The notes beneath the pieces are model-generated. The model saw nothing but the letters and a program-made list of their open reading frames with translations, made no database searches and was not told the DNA's origin. Shown here in pieces: positions 30,453 to 39,998 of a stretch of DNA of 64,000 nt (its first letter is position 1; every line of letters begins with the position of its first letter). The translations under genes were made by a program, and so were the position numbers. Origin of the DNA: Sphingomonas sp. J315 (GTDB lineage: Bacteria > Pseudomonadota > Alphaproteobacteria > Sphingomonadales > Sphingomonadaceae); assembly GCF_024666595.1 (NCBI RefSeq), contig NZ_CP088296.1:2470501-2534500 (forward strand), in the 5' to 3' direction.

Positions 30453-30823
30453 TGAACAGCGAAACCAAGGTCAGCCTCGCCTGGGGCGTGGGCATTATCG
30501 TGCTGGCGCTGGGCCTCAGTTCGGCACGCAGCGCCGGCCACATCGATCATGACACGGTGACGCGCATCGTGCTTGGCGCGACAGGCCTGATGGTGGCCTG
30601 GTTCGGCAACATGATGCCCAAGCGCTTCGTCCCGAGCGAACTGGCGCGCAAGGTCCATCGCGTCGGCGGCTGGTCGCTCGTGATCAGCGGGCTGATCTAT
30701 TCCGGGGCGTTCGCGGTGTTGCCGATCCAGACGGCGGTATTCGTCGGAGGCGGGGCGGTCGTCGCCGGTCTGGCGATCACCATCGGCTATTGCCAGTCGC
30801 TGCGGACCAAGGCGCGGGCGTGA
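30449..30823 (+). CDS. Small membrane protein coupled to the ArsR regulator
   Basis: A 124-residue protein with four hydrophobic segments and no signal peptide. Its start (ATGATG) overlaps the regulator's stop, so the two are translated together. The pairing resembles sdpR-sdpI, where the membrane protein senses a toxin and sequesters the repressor, but I see no clear SdpI motif, so this is only an analogy. The segment KRFVPSELARKVHRVGGWSL separates the second and third hydrophobic stretches. Confidence 0.65.
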   Translation: MMNSETKVSLAWGVGIIVLALGLSSARSAGHIDHDTVTRIVLGATGLMVAWFGNMMPKRFVPSELARKVHRVGGWSLVISGLIYSGAFAVLPIQTAVFVGGGAVVAGLAITIGYCQSLRTKARA

Positions 30824-30839
30824 TGTGCGCGGGCGGGTT

Positions 30840-31478
30840 TCAGCCCGCCCGGTCCAGCCGGCGCCCGAGCGCGACAAAGCCATAGATCAGCACGGGCACC
30901 AGCAGCGCCGACAGCACGATCTTCGAAATCAGCTGCCCCACCAGCAGCGGGCCGATCGGGAACTCGCCGTAAAAGGCGAGGGTGATGAAGATCAGCGTAT
31001 CGACGATCTGGCTGAGGATGCCCGCGACCCCGGCGCGCAGCCACAGCATCTTGCTGCCCTCGCCCCCGCGCATCGCGCTGAAAATGGTGACGTTGAGCGT
31101 CTGCGACACGCCATAGGCGACGATGCCCGCACCCCAGATGCGCCAGGTCGTCCCCAGGATCAGCTGAATTGCGTCGCGATATTCCGGCATCATCTTGGGT
31201 GATGCGGGCAGCGCCCAGACCAGCCAGGACAACAGCATCGACGCGATCAGCGGAATGAAGCCGAACCGCACCAGCTGGTTGGCGGTCACCCGCCCGTGAA
31301 GCTCCGCGACAGCGCTGGAGACCGCGACCAGCAGCAGGAAGGCGAAGATCCCCGCCTCGACCGCGAGCGGCCCGAGCGCCACCTGCTTGTTGCCCAGCAC
31401 GCCCGCGATGCAGACCATGCCGCCATAGAAGATCGAGAGGACGAAGAGCGAGCGCGTCAGCGGGGCCGGTGTGGTCAT
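30840..31478 (-). CDS. Queuosine precursor transporter (YhhQ / VUT family)
   Basis: A 212-residue protein with about six transmembrane segments and the VUT-family landmarks FYGGMVCIAGVLGNKQVAL, AELHGRVTANQLVRFGF, a conserved SQTLNVTIFSAMRGG and SQIVDTLIFITLAFYGEFP. YhhQ/QPTR imports preQ0 or preQ1 for tRNA queuosine modification. No preQ1 riboswitch was evident upstream. It converges with the ArsR-linked membrane gene. Confidence 0.9.
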   Translation of the reverse strand: MTTPAPLTRSLFVLSIFYGGMVCIAGVLGNKQVALGPLAVEAGIFAFLLLVAVSSAVAELHGRVTANQLVRFGFIPLIASMLLSWLVWALPASPKMMPEYRDAIQLILGTTWRIWGAGIVAYGVSQTLNVTIFSAMRGGEGSKMLWLRAGVAGILSQIVDTLIFITLAFYGEFPIGPLLVGQLISKIVLSALLVPVLIYGFVALGRRLDRAG

Positions 31479-31592
31479 TGCGCTGCGTAACGCGGTTTCA
31501 CGCGATACGGAAGCACCTAGCAGTGTTGGAAACGCGCGCTATGGTGCCATCCCGAATGCCGCGCGCAAGACGCGGCCCAAAGGGGTCTCCAG

Positions 31593-32892
31593 TTGAACAA
31601 TCTTCCGATCGGCATTCTCGGCATCGTCGCGATTCTCGCGATCGCCTTCCTCCTCTCCTCGAACAAGCGCGCGATTCGGCTCCGGGTCGTCGGCCCGGCC
31701 TTCGCGCTTCAGGCGGGCATCGCGTTTCTCGTGCTTTATGTGCCTGCTGGCCGCGCAGCGATCTGCGCTGCTTCTGACGGCGTGTCGGCGCTGCTCGGCT
31801 ATGCCAAGAACGGCACCGACTTCCTGTTCGGCCCACTCGCCTCGCCCGAGATCGGCGGCAACAGCTTCGCAATCGCAGCGCTTCCCGTCATCGTCTTCTT
31901 CGCCAGCCTGATCTCGATCCTCTATCACCTCGGTATCATGCAACAGGTGGTGCGCTGGGTCGGCGGTGCGATCGAGAAGGTGACCGGGATCTCCAAGGTC
32001 GAGTCGCTTTGTTCGGCCGCAAACATCTTCGTCGGGCAAAGTGAATCGCCGCTGGTAATCCGTCCGTATCTGGCCAGCCTGACACCGTCTCAACTGTTCG
32101 CGATCATGACGGTGGGCATGGCGGGCGTGGCGGGGACGATCCTGGCCGCCTATGCCACCTTCCTCGGCAACGAGTTCCTGCCCTATCTGCTCGCGGCGTC
32201 GTTCATGGCGGCGCCGGGCGGATTGCTGATGGCCAAGATCATGATGCCCGATGACGCGCCGGCAAAGGTGCTGGACGAGGTCACACTGTCCGAACATCGG
32301 GTCAGCGCCAAGGGGCCGGCCGCGATGCTGGAAGAACCCCCGGTCACCCCGGTCGAAGCCGTGGTCGAGGAAGAGAAATCCGCCAACATTATCATGGCCG
32401 CTGCGATGGGCGCCCAGACCGGCGTGAAACTCGCCGTCGCGGTCGGCGCGATGGTGCTGGCATTCGTGGCGCTGGTTGCGCTCGCCAACGGATTGCTCGG
32501 CATGGTTGGCGGGTGGTTCGGCTATTCGCAGCTCAGCTTCCAGGGCATCGTCGGCGCGGTATTCGCGCCGGTCATGTTCCTGCTCAACATTCCGTGGGAG
32601 GAAGCTCAGGTCGCGGGCGGTCTGTTCGGAACCAAGGTGGTGCTGAACGAATTCGTCGCCTTTATCGACCTGGGCAACCTCACCACCCTGTCCGATCGCA
32701 GCCGCGCCATCGTTACCTTCGCGCTGTGTGGCTTCGCCAATTTCAGCTCGATCGCAATCCAGATGGCTGTGACTGGCAGCCTCGCCCCAAATCAGCGTCC
32801 GATAATCGCAAAGCTGGGGGGTGAAGGCGCTTCTCGCGGGCAGCCTCGCCAACCTGATGAGTGCAGCGCTGGCCGGGTTGATGCTGCCGTAA
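31593..32892 (+). CDS. Concentrative nucleoside transporter (NupC family), interrupted near the 3' end
   Basis: A CNT-family permease: FALQAGIAFLVLYVP, a gate region IGGNSFAIAALPVIVFFASL, the conserved FVGQSESPLVIRPYL, and KVVLNEFVAFIDL with FALCGFANFSSIAIQ. Nucleosides enter with H+ or Na+. The start is TTG at 31593. The frame breaks at the six-G run 32816-32821; with five G the last helix reads KLGVKALLAGSLANLMSAAL and stops at 32892. An acidic cytoplasmic loop (around EEPPVTPVEAVVEEEK) is an insertion of the type seen in many alphaproteobacterial members. Confidence 0.92.
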
Positions 32893-32896
32893 CGCC

Positions 32897-33418
32897 ATGC
32901 GGGACCGGCTGATCGCCCATGTCTCGAAGTTGAAGACATCGCTGCTGGTGGCGCTGTCACTCGGCTTCGTGGCGATCGGCGTATGGATCGTGCGGATCGA
33001 GGAGATCGCGGCGATTATCGCCTTTGGCTGGGGCGCGATTCTTCTGTTTTCGGGATTCGCCGTCATCGGCATTCGCCAGCTGTTCCGCGACGGTCTAGTG
33101 ATGGAGATCGACGCGCGCGGCATCCTGTGGCGGCGCTGGTCGGATCAGGTCATCCCATGGAGCGCGATCACCCGCGCTGAGCCGCGCGCTATCCGCGGCC
33201 AGCAATTCCTGTGCTTATGGCTGGACGCGCCGGAACGCTATCCCGCGCGATCCACCCTGGGCTGGCTGGCGAGTCTGAACAAGGGGATGGGCTTTGGCGA
33301 TATCGCGCTCGCCGTGCAGGGAACCGACCAGAGCTTTCAGCGATTGCTGGAAGTGGTCGGCAACCATCTGCACGCGCTGGACGATCACCGCGTCGGCACC
33401 GGCTCCGCGCCCGAATAG
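32897..33418 (+). CDS. STM3941-like membrane protein
   Basis: A 173-residue protein with two N-terminal transmembrane segments (about 15-33 and 38-58) and a cytoplasmic PH-like beta domain: [30 protein letters not shown] and [12 protein letters not shown]. This layout matches the STM3941 family, of unknown function. It starts 4 nt after the nucleoside-transporter stop. Its last 34 nt overlap the 3' end of the opposite-strand dehydrogenase gene. Confidence 0.75.
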   Translation: MRDRLIAHVSKLKTSLLVALSLGFVAIGVWIVRIEEIAAIIAFGWGAILLFSGFAVIGIRQLFRDGLVMEIDARGILWRRWSDQVIPWSAITRAEPRAIRGQQFLCLWLDAPERYPARSTLGWLASLNKGMGFGDIALAVQGTDQSFQRLLEVVGNHLHALDDHRVGTGSAPE

Positions 33419-34255
33419 TCGTAGAAGCCACGCCCAGTCTTGCGGCCATACCAGCCCGCCTCGACATATTTGACCAGCAGCGGCGCGGGGGCGGAACTTG
33501 GGGTCGCCCGTGCCCTCGAACAGCACGCGGGTGATTTCGAGGCAGGTGTCGAGCCCGATGAAATCCGCCAGCGTGAACGGCCCCATCGGGTGGTTGAGCC
33601 CCAGCTGGATCGCCGCGTCGATATCGGGGATCGTCGCCACGCCCTCGCCCAGCGCGAAGCATGCCTCGTTAAGGAACGGCATCAGCACGCGGTTGACGAT
33701 GAAGCCGGGCGCGTCGTTGGCATGGACGATCCGCTTGTTCAGCGTCTTGCCATAGGCCTCGACCGCCCCGACCGTGGCGTCACTGGTGGCAAGCCCGCGG
33801 ATCAGTTCGATCAGGCCCATCACCGGCACGGGATTGAAGAAATGCACCCCCATGAACCGCGCAGGATCGGGCGACGCCTGCGCCAGCCGCGTGATCGGAA
33901 TCGACGACGTGTTGCTGGCGAGGATCGCGGTGTCGCTCAGCACCTTGCCGACATTGGCGAAGATGCTCCGCTTGATCTCCTCGCGCTCGGTCGCCGCTTC
34001 GATCACCAGATCGCAGGGTGCAAAGGCATCGGTCCCGCCGACGCACTCGATCTGGGCGAGCGCGGCTTCGGCGGCGTCGGCGGTGATCTTTTCCTTCTCG
34101 ACCGCGCGGGCGAGTTGCCTGCCGATCCCTGCCTTGCCCTTTTCGGCGCGCGCGACGTCCATGTCGGACAGCAGCACGCGGTATCCGGCCTGTGCCGATA
34201 CCTGCGCGATACCCGCCCCCATCTGCCCCGCGCCGATCACGCCAACCGTCTTCAT
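33385..34255 (-). CDS. 3-hydroxybutyryl-CoA / 3-hydroxyacyl-CoA dehydrogenase, interrupted by a frameshift
   Basis: An NAD-dependent dehydrogenase of about 289 residues: Rossmann motif [33 protein letters not shown], the catalytic HFFNPVPVM and [12 protein letters not shown]. It acts in short-chain acyl-CoA or polyhydroxybutyrate-linked metabolism. The frame shifts at the five-G run 33487-33491; with one fewer base it continues [17 protein letters not shown] and ends GRGFYDYSG and a stop at 33385. AAGGAG precedes the ATG at 34255. No thiolase or crotonase is adjacent. Confidence 0.92.
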
Positions 34256-34315
34256 CGCCATCTCCTTGGAAATCGTTGCCGGCCTCCTACCGACTCGGCT
34301 CGCGAAGCGCCTAGG

Positions 34316-35323
34316 ATGCGTGCCATGCTGATCCTTGCCGCACTCGCGCTCGCCCAATCCGCTCCGCAACCAGGGCCGATGCAGACCTTTGGCGATTGGG
34401 TCGTCGCCTGCGACAATGGGAAGCGCTGCGAGATGACCTCGCTGCTGCCCGAAGCGGACATCGGCGCCGAAGGCGACTGGCAGATTTCGGTGGTGCGGGA
34501 GGCGGGGCCAACCGGCCTCTGGTCGGTCGAGCTGATGGGCGAGGTCAAACCTGGCATCCGTCTGAGCATCGCGGGCAGCGACGCGGCGAGCGCGTCAGCG
34601 GTCTGGCGCGGCACCGAATTCTCCGGCGGACAGGCGCTCGCCATCGTCCGCGCAATGGTCAATGGCCGGATCGCGCAGCTACACGACGCCCGGGGCACGC
34701 TGATCGGTCGCGTCTCGCTGACCGGATCGTCGGCATCGCTGCGCTTCATCGATGCGCAGCAGGGCAGGGCGGAGACCGTCACCGCCGCAGTCGCCACCGG
34801 TGCGCGTCCCGCCAGTGCGGTCCCGGCGGCGCCCGCAATCCCGGTGATCGCATCGGTCCGCCCGCGCGGCGCGGCGGTGCTGTCGCCTGCCACGCTCAAG
34901 CAGCTTTGGGCCGAATCCGACTGCGGCGAAAATTACGACGGGGACGGGCTTCCCTCGGTCGAGCGCCATGCGCTCGGCGACGGCGCGACGCTCGCGCTCG
35001 TCCCCTGCGGCGCAGGGGCGTACAACTATTCCAGTGTCCCCTATGTCGTGCGCGGCGGCAAGGCGGTGCTCGCCGAGTTCGATTCGCCGCCGGGTTGGGG
35101 TGGCGATGACGGCCCGCCAATGCTGGTCAATGCCGGCTTCGACCCCACGACCGGCGAACTGGGCAGCTATGCCAAGGGGCGCGGCATCGGCGATTGCGGC
35201 AGCTCCGAAACCTATGTCTGGGACGGCAAGCGGTTCCGCCTGGTCGGCGCGCGCGCGATGGGCGAATGCCGGGGCTCGACCAACTGGCTGACCGTGTGGC
35301 GGGCCAGGGCGGTGCCGCGCTGA
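34316..35323 (+). CDS. DUF1176 domain protein, exported
   Basis: A short signal sequence (MLILAALALAQS) is followed by an invasion-associated-locus-B-like segment (MQTFGDWVVACDNGKRCEMT). The DUF1176 region then runs to the end, with paired cysteines (SDCGENYDGDGL, LVPCGAGAYNYSSVPYV, GDCGSSETYVWDGKRF and MGECRGSTNWLTVWRA). Probably periplasmic and disulfide-stabilised. Function unknown. Divergent from the dehydrogenase gene. The frame is open far upstream, so the start was set by the signal peptide. Confidence 0.82.
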   Translation: MRAMLILAALALAQSAPQPGPMQTFGDWVVACDNGKRCEMTSLLPEADIGAEGDWQISVVREAGPTGLWSVELMGEVKPGIRLSIAGSDAASASAVWRGTEFSGGQALAIVRAMVNGRIAQLHDARGTLIGRVSLTGSSASLRFIDAQQGRAETVTAAVATGARPASAVPAAPAIPVIASVRPRGAAVLSPATLKQLWAESDCGENYDGDGLPSVERHALGDGATLALVPCGAGAYNYSSVPYVVRGGKAVLAEFDSPPGWGGDDGPPMLVNAGFDPTTGELGSYAKGRGIGDCGSSETYVWDGKRFRLVGARAMGECRGSTNWLTVWRARAVPR

Positions 35324-36157
35324 TTACATCCCGCTCGGCAACGCGATTTCGAACAGCGAAGGCCAGTTCTTGCCGGTGACGTAGAGCTTTCCGGTCTTGT
35401 CGTCATAGGCGATGCCGTTGAGCACCGATTCCGAATCGCGCACCGGGACCGATGCGACCAGATCGCGCAGGTCGATGACGCCCGTGATCACCCCGCTCGT
35501 CGGATCGATCCGCACGATCAGATCCTGATGCCAGATGTTCGCCAGGATCTCGCCGCGCACCATCTCCAGCTCGTTGAGGCGGCGGATCGGGCGACCTTGA
35601 TAGGTCACGGTAATCCGTCGCTGTTCGGTGAAGGTAACGGGGTCGAGAAAGCGGAGCTCGGCTGTGCCGTCGCTCAGGATGAGGCTTTTGCCGTCCTGCG
35701 TCAGCCCCCAGCCTTCGCCGGGATAGCTGAACGTGCCGAGCTGGCGCAGCGTGCGGCGGTCCCAGCGGAATCCGGTACGGTGCTTCCAGGTCAGGCTGAC
35801 GATCGTGTCGCCCCAGCCGGTGCTGCCCTCGCCGAAATACTCGCGCGGTAACCGAACCTCGCGCTTCGCCCGGCCAGTGGCGAGATCGACTTCGCGAATC
35901 ACCGATTCGCCGTGCTGCCCCGTGCTTTCGAACAGCGCGCCATCGGCAAAGAACAGCCCCTGGGTGAACGCATTGCTGTCGTGCGGATGGGTGGCGACGA
36001 TGCGTGCCGCCTCGACCGGAACCGCGGTCGGCGATGGCGCGACGGCCTGCGGCGCACGGGGTGCAGAGCCAACGGGGTCGGAATCAAGAGGGGCTGCCGC
36101 GACCGCTATGGCCAAGGCAGCCCCCGAAATGATCCCCCATCCGGCAAGCCGGATCAC
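35324..36157 (-). CDS. Glutaminyl-peptide cyclotransferase (glutamine cyclotransferase family)
   Basis: A signal anchor (GWGIISGAALAIAVAAAP) and a short Pro/Ala linker precede a beta-propeller with family motifs HDSNAFTQGLFF, FESTGQHGESVI, SLTWKHRTGFRWD, GWGLTQDGKSLILSDGTAEL, LNELEMVRGEILANIW and LNGIAYDD. Enzymes of this plant-type family convert N-terminal Gln to pyroglutamate in the periplasm. 277 residues. The stop is directly adjacent to that of the DUF1176 gene. Confidence 0.9.
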   Translation of the reverse strand: MIRLAGWGIISGAALAIAVAAAPLDSDPVGSAPRAPQAVAPSPTAVPVEAARIVATHPHDSNAFTQGLFFADGALFESTGQHGESVIREVDLATGRAKREVRLPREYFGEGSTGWGDTIVSLTWKHRTGFRWDRRTLRQLGTFSYPGEGWGLTQDGKSLILSDGTAELRFLDPVTFTEQRRITVTYQGRPIRRLNELEMVRGEILANIWHQDLIVRIDPTSGVITGVIDLRDLVASVPVRDSESVLNGIAYDDKTGKLYVTGKNWPSLFEIALPSGM

Positions 36158-36168
36158 GGGACTGGTCC

Positions 36169-36975
36169 TTACGAGCCGGGCGTGAGGTTCACCGCAGCAT
36201 ATTTGCCGCGACGATCGACCTCCAGCTCGAACTCGAGCCGGTCGCCCTCGTTAAGCGTCGGCATGCCAGCGCGCTCGACGGCGCTGATGTGCACGAACGC
36301 ATCGGGCTGGCCGTCGTCGCGCTGGATGAAGCCGAAGCCCTTCATGGCGTTGAAGAATTTAACCGTGCCGGTCGCCTTCTCGCCGGTCAGCTGGCGCTGG
36401 GGACCGCCCATGCCGCCGCCACCCGGGCCGCGCTCGGGGCGGTCACGCGGCGGACCGCGGTCCTCGACCGGCAACGGCTCGCCCTCGATCTTCAGGTCGG
36501 TCGCGCTGATGCGCCCGCCGCGATCGACCAGGGTGAAGCCCATCGGCTGACCCTCGGCCAGACCGGTGAGGCCAGCCTGCTCGACCGCGCTGATGTGCAC
36601 GAACACGTCCTCGCCGCCGTCATCACGAACGACAAAGCCGAAGCCCTTCTGCGCGTTGAAGAATTTGACGACGCCCGTGCCTTCGCCAACGACCTGCGGG
36701 GGCATTCCGCGGCCACCGCCGCCGCCGCCGCCACCGAAGCCGCCACCGCCGCCACCAAAGCCGCCGCCGCCGCCGCGGTAACCGCCGCCGCCGCCGCCGC
36801 CGCCGAAGCGGTCGCCGCCGCCGCCGAAGCCGCCGCGATCACCAAAACCGCCGCCGCCGAAGCCACCACGGTCGCCGAAGCTGCTACCACCGCCGAAATC
36901 GTCGCCGCCGAAGCCGTCGCGCTTGTCTCTGCCACGTCCACCGCGCTCGCCGCGGCGCCCTCGATCAAAACTCAT
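36169..36975 (-). CDS. Two-domain cold-shock protein with Gly/Arg-rich N-terminus
   Basis: Residues 1 to about 90 are an RGG-like low-complexity tail built of GGFGDRGG and GGGG repeats. Two cold-shock domains follow. The first has VVKFFNAQKGFGFVVRDDG and DVFVHISAVEQAG; the second has GTVKFFNAMKGFGFIQRDDG and AFVHISAVERAG. Both keep the RNP1 (KGFGF[V/I]) and RNP2 (VFVHI / AFVHI) nucleic-acid-binding residues. An RNA chaperone role is likely. The ATG at 36975 is followed directly by the glycine-rich tail. Confidence 0.93.
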   Translation of the reverse strand: MSFDRGRRGERGGRGRDKRDGFGGDDFGGGSSFGDRGGFGGGGFGDRGGFGGGGDRFGGGGGGGGYRGGGGGFGGGGGGFGGGGGGGGRGMPPQVVGEGTGVVKFFNAQKGFGFVVRDDGGEDVFVHISAVEQAGLTGLAEGQPMGFTLVDRGGRISATDLKIEGEPLPVEDRGPPRDRPERGPGGGGMGGPQRQLTGEKATGTVKFFNAMKGFGFIQRDDGQPDAFVHISAVERAGMPTLNEGDRLEFELEVDRRGKYAAVNLTPGS

Positions 36976-37179
36976 TGCCCTGTTCGTCTTCCCGGTTCGC
37001 CCATATTCCAATCGAACAGCTGACACCGGGCGAAGGCGCAGCGATTCCGGCGTTTGCGACACGCCTATGGAATCAGGACATAGACCAGTTCGCGAAGATG
37101 CGCGAACGATTTCGTCGCGATTTTACCACCGTTTCGACGGATACTTGCGCAGCGCGGCGCGCGACGGCAGAGAGGCGCC

Positions 37180-37974
37180 ATGGATATCGCCGCATTGATC
37201 GCCGACCCTGCTGCATGGGCCGCACTCATCACCCTGATCGTGATGGAGGTGGTGCTGGGCATCGACAACCTCATCTTCATCTCGATCCTGACCAACAAGC
37301 TGCCCGAGCATCAGCAGCAAAAGGCCCGCCGAATCGGCATTGGGCTCGCGCTGGTCATGCGTATCCTGCTGCTGTCGATGATTTTCGTCATCGTGTCGCT
37401 GACCACCCCGGTGTTCGACCTCGGCATTCAGGGTGCACCCGGCGCGCATGGCGAGCCGAGTTTCGAGACCGCCTTCTCGTGGCGTGACCTGATCCTGATC
37501 GCGGGCGGTCTGTTCCTCCTGTGGAAGGCGACCAAGGAAATCCACCACACGATCGATCCGGTGCCGACCGATCACGGCGTGCTCGACAAGAAACAGGTCG
37601 CGACGATGAATTTCGGATCGGCGATCTTCCAGATCATCGTGCTCGACATGGTGTTCTCGGTCGATTCGATCCTAACTGCAGTCGGCATGACCGACGAGAT
37701 CGTGATCATGTTCGTCGCGGTGATCGTGACCGTCATCGTGATGCTGCTCGCCGCCGATCCGCTCGCCAATTTCATCAAGCGCAATCCGACCGTGGTCATG
37801 CTCGCGCTCGGTTTCCTGCTGATGATCGGCGCGGTGCTGATCGCCGACGGCTTCGGCGTGCACGTGCCCAAAGGTTATATCTATGCCGCGATGGCCTTCT
37901 CGGCGGCCGTCGAGATGCTCAACATGGCCGCACGCCGCCGCGCGACGAAGAATGCGCCGCCCGCTGGCGACTGA
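37180..37974 (+). CDS. TerC family integral membrane protein
   Basis: A 264-residue protein with seven or so transmembrane helices and the TerC motifs [14 protein letters not shown] and [16 protein letters not shown], whose acidic residues bind metal. TerC-family proteins export Mn2+ and support metallation of secreted proteins; some homologues confer tellurite resistance. The 205-bp region before it, shared with the divergent cold-shock gene, has no recognisable yybP-ykoY riboswitch. Confidence 0.93.
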   Translation: MDIAALIADPAAWAALITLIVMEVVLGIDNLIFISILTNKLPEHQQQKARRIGIGLALVMRILLLSMIFVIVSLTTPVFDLGIQGAPGAHGEPSFETAFSWRDLILIAGGLFLLWKATKEIHHTIDPVPTDHGVLDKKQVATMNFGSAIFQIIVLDMVFSVDSILTAVGMTDEIVIMFVAVIVTVIVMLLAADPLANFIKRNPTVVMLALGFLLMIGAVLIADGFGVHVPKGYIYAAMAFSAAVEMLNMAARRRATKNAPPAGD

Positions 37975-38022
37975 CTCGGCACGGTTATTGAGCGTTAAGC
38001 GATAAGCGGCTAGGCGCAGGCC

Positions 38023-38643
38023 ATGGCCGTTTATCTCCATGAAGAAGATTTGCCCGACGCTGTGTTCGCGCCGGGCGCCGATATTGCCGTCGATACCGAG
38101 ACGATGGGGCTGATCACCCCGCGCGATCGTCTATGCCTCGTCCAGCTGTCCGACGGCGGCCCGGACGAGCATCTCGTCCGCTTCGGCCCGAACAGTGACT
38201 ATGCCGCGCCCAATCTGCGCGCGCTGCTCGCCGATCCGGCGCGGGTGAAGCTCTATCACTTCGCGCGCTTCGATCTCGCCGCGATCCGCCACTATCTCCG
38301 CGTCACCGCCGCGCCGGTCTATTGCACCAAGATCGCGTCACGGCTGATCCGCACCTATACCGACCGCCACGGCCTCAAGGAGCTGGTGCGCGAGTTGCTG
38401 GGGGTAGAGCTCAGCAAGCAGCAGCAATCCTCCGACTGGGGTGGTCCGGTGCTCTCCGACGCGCAGAAGGAATATGCCGCGTCCGACGTGCGCTATCTCC
38501 ACGCGATGCGCACCGAACTCAACCTGCGCCTCGAACGCGAAGGGCGGATGGTGATGGCACAGGCGTGCTTCGACTTCCTGCCGCACCGCGCTGACCTCGA
38601 CCTCGCCGGATGGCCCGAGACGGATATCTTTGCGCATGCGTGA
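38023..38643 (+). CDS. Ribonuclease D-family 3'-5' exonuclease
   Basis: A 206-residue DEDDy exonuclease without HRDC domains. The acidic residues are in IAVDTETMGL (Asp, Glu), HFARFDLAAI (Asp) and AASDVRYLHAM with the Tyr/Asp pair. This short form is common in alphaproteobacteria and trims tRNA or other structured RNA. Gene order RNase D-lptC-lptA-lptB-rpoN follows, the usual arrangement in this class. Confidence 0.93.
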   Translation: MAVYLHEEDLPDAVFAPGADIAVDTETMGLITPRDRLCLVQLSDGGPDEHLVRFGPNSDYAAPNLRALLADPARVKLYHFARFDLAAIRHYLRVTAAPVYCTKIASRLIRTYTDRHGLKELVRELLGVELSKQQQSSDWGGPVLSDAQKEYAASDVRYLHAMRTELNLRLEREGRMVMAQACFDFLPHRADLDLAGWPETDIFAHA

Positions 38644-38693
38644 GTTTGGTTCACCGGGAGCGGGCCGGTCCCGCCCCATCGAAGGTGTCAAAA

Positions 38694-39335
38694 ATGTCTG
38701 AGATCGCTGTCCAGGAACGCTCGCGGCGCAAGCGCTGGGCGCGGCCTGGCAGCAGTCACGACCGCATCGTGCGGACGCTGCTGACCGTCCTGCCTGCGGG
38801 CATCGGCGTGCTCGGCGCGTTTCTGGTAATGGCGCCGTTGTTCATGGGCGGTGACGTGTCGTTCATGCTCGACAAGAACAAGGTCGATGTCGCGAGCGAG
38901 CGGCTGCGCATCCAGTCGGCGCGCTATCGCGGGGCCGATGCCAAGGGCCAGCCGTTCGTGCTTCAGGCCGGATCGGCAGTCCAGAAAAGCTCGGCCGAGC
39001 CGGTGGTGCAGCTCAACGACCTGATCGCCGGCATCCAGCTGTCGGACGGCCCGGCACAGGTCAAGGCTGACAAGGGCCGATACGACATGGAGCGCGAACA
39101 GGTCGCGGTGGATGGCCCGATCCAGTTCCGCACCTCGGACGGATATCGCCTCGACACCCGCGATTCGACGATCGATCTGAAGTCGCGCCAGCTCACCGGG
39201 ACCGGCAAGGTCGACGGCAGCACGCCGCTCGGCAACTTCAGCGGCGACAAGATGACCGCCGATCTCGACAAGCGAACCGTAAAAATAGAGGGCAATGCCC
39301 GCTTGCGGATCGATCCCAAGCGCGCAAATAGGTGA
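38694..39335 (+). CDS. lptC: LPS export protein LptC
   Basis: A cytoplasmic N-terminus of about 28 residues and one transmembrane segment (LLTVLPAGIGVLGAFLVMAP) precede a periplasmic beta-jellyroll rich in alternating strands (ERLRIQSARYRGADAKG, QLNDLIAGIQLSD). LptC links the inner-membrane LptB2FG extractor to the LptA bridge. Followed 4 nt later by lptA. LptF and LptG are not here. Confidence 0.9.
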   Translation: MSEIAVQERSRRKRWARPGSSHDRIVRTLLTVLPAGIGVLGAFLVMAPLFMGGDVSFMLDKNKVDVASERLRIQSARYRGADAKGQPFVLQAGSAVQKSSAEPVVQLNDLIAGIQLSDGPAQVKADKGRYDMEREQVAVDGPIQFRTSDGYRLDTRDSTIDLKSRQLTGTGKVDGSTPLGNFSGDKMTADLDKRTVKIEGNARLRIDPKRANR

Positions 39336-39339
39336 CACC

Positions 39340-39894
39340 ATGGCTCGTGCGCCCCGCCCCCTGCTGATTGCCGCCTCTGCGGCCCTTCTCACCACCGCCC
39401 TGATCGGCGGCGCAGCGGTCGGCCAATCGCGTCATGATTCGAGCGCGCCGATCAATTTCGACGCACAGAACCTCCAGCTGGATGACCGCGCGAACCGGGC
39501 GATCCTGTCGGGCGGGGTCAAGATCACACAGGCGAATCTGACGCTCAGCGCCGCGCGGGTTACCGTGACCTATAGCGGTCAGATCATCGACGGATCGCCC
39601 GCCGCTACGCGCTTCGATGCGTCGGGCGGGGTCACCGTCACCCGACCCGACCAGACTGCGCGTGCGCAATATGGCGTGTACGACATCAACCGCCGCGTCA
39701 TCACGATGCTGGGCAATGTCACCCTGACCCAGGGCGGCAATACCGTCAGCGGCGGGCGGCTGACGATCGACCTCGACAGCGGTCGCGCCGCGATCGACGG
39801 GTCGGGGGTCGCGACGACCAGGGCTCCTGACGGTACCGTGGTCCGCTCCGGCGGTCGCGTTACCGGACGCTTCACCGTCCCCGACCGCGACTGA
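39340..39894 (+). CDS. lptA: LPS transport periplasmic protein LptA
   Basis: A signal peptide (LLIAASAALLTTALIGGAAV) is followed by the OstA/LptA jellyroll: INFDAQNLQLDDRANRAILS, GGVKITQANLTLSAARVTV and MLGNVTLTQGGNTVSGGRL. It bridges the periplasm for LPS. The ATG at 39340 is 4 nt after the lptC stop. The C-terminus is Arg/Gly-rich (VRSGGRVTGRF). Confidence 0.93.
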   Translation: MARAPRPLLIAASAALLTTALIGGAAVGQSRHDSSAPINFDAQNLQLDDRANRAILSGGVKITQANLTLSAARVTVTYSGQIIDGSPAATRFDASGGVTVTRPDQTARAQYGVYDINRRVITMLGNVTLTQGGNTVSGGRLTIDLDSGRAAIDGSGVATTRAPDGTVVRSGGRVTGRFTVPDRD

Positions 39895-39998
39895 TCGGGG
39901 CATCCGGGCGGGTCGCCGCCTTTCTCCATGCACGAAACTTGCCAAGTGACTGGGCGGCGGGGATTCGTTAAGCATCTCCTGCGATCAGGAAGGGCATT

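Noticed and set aside
33440..34315. N-terminal extension of the DUF1176 frame
   Set aside because: The extension is the antisense of the dehydrogenase gene; the real protein starts at a signal peptide near 34316.
36976..37179. Possible yybP-ykoY manganese riboswitch upstream of terC
   Set aside because: I looked because terC genes often carry one, but the conserved hairpin and core sequences were not seen.
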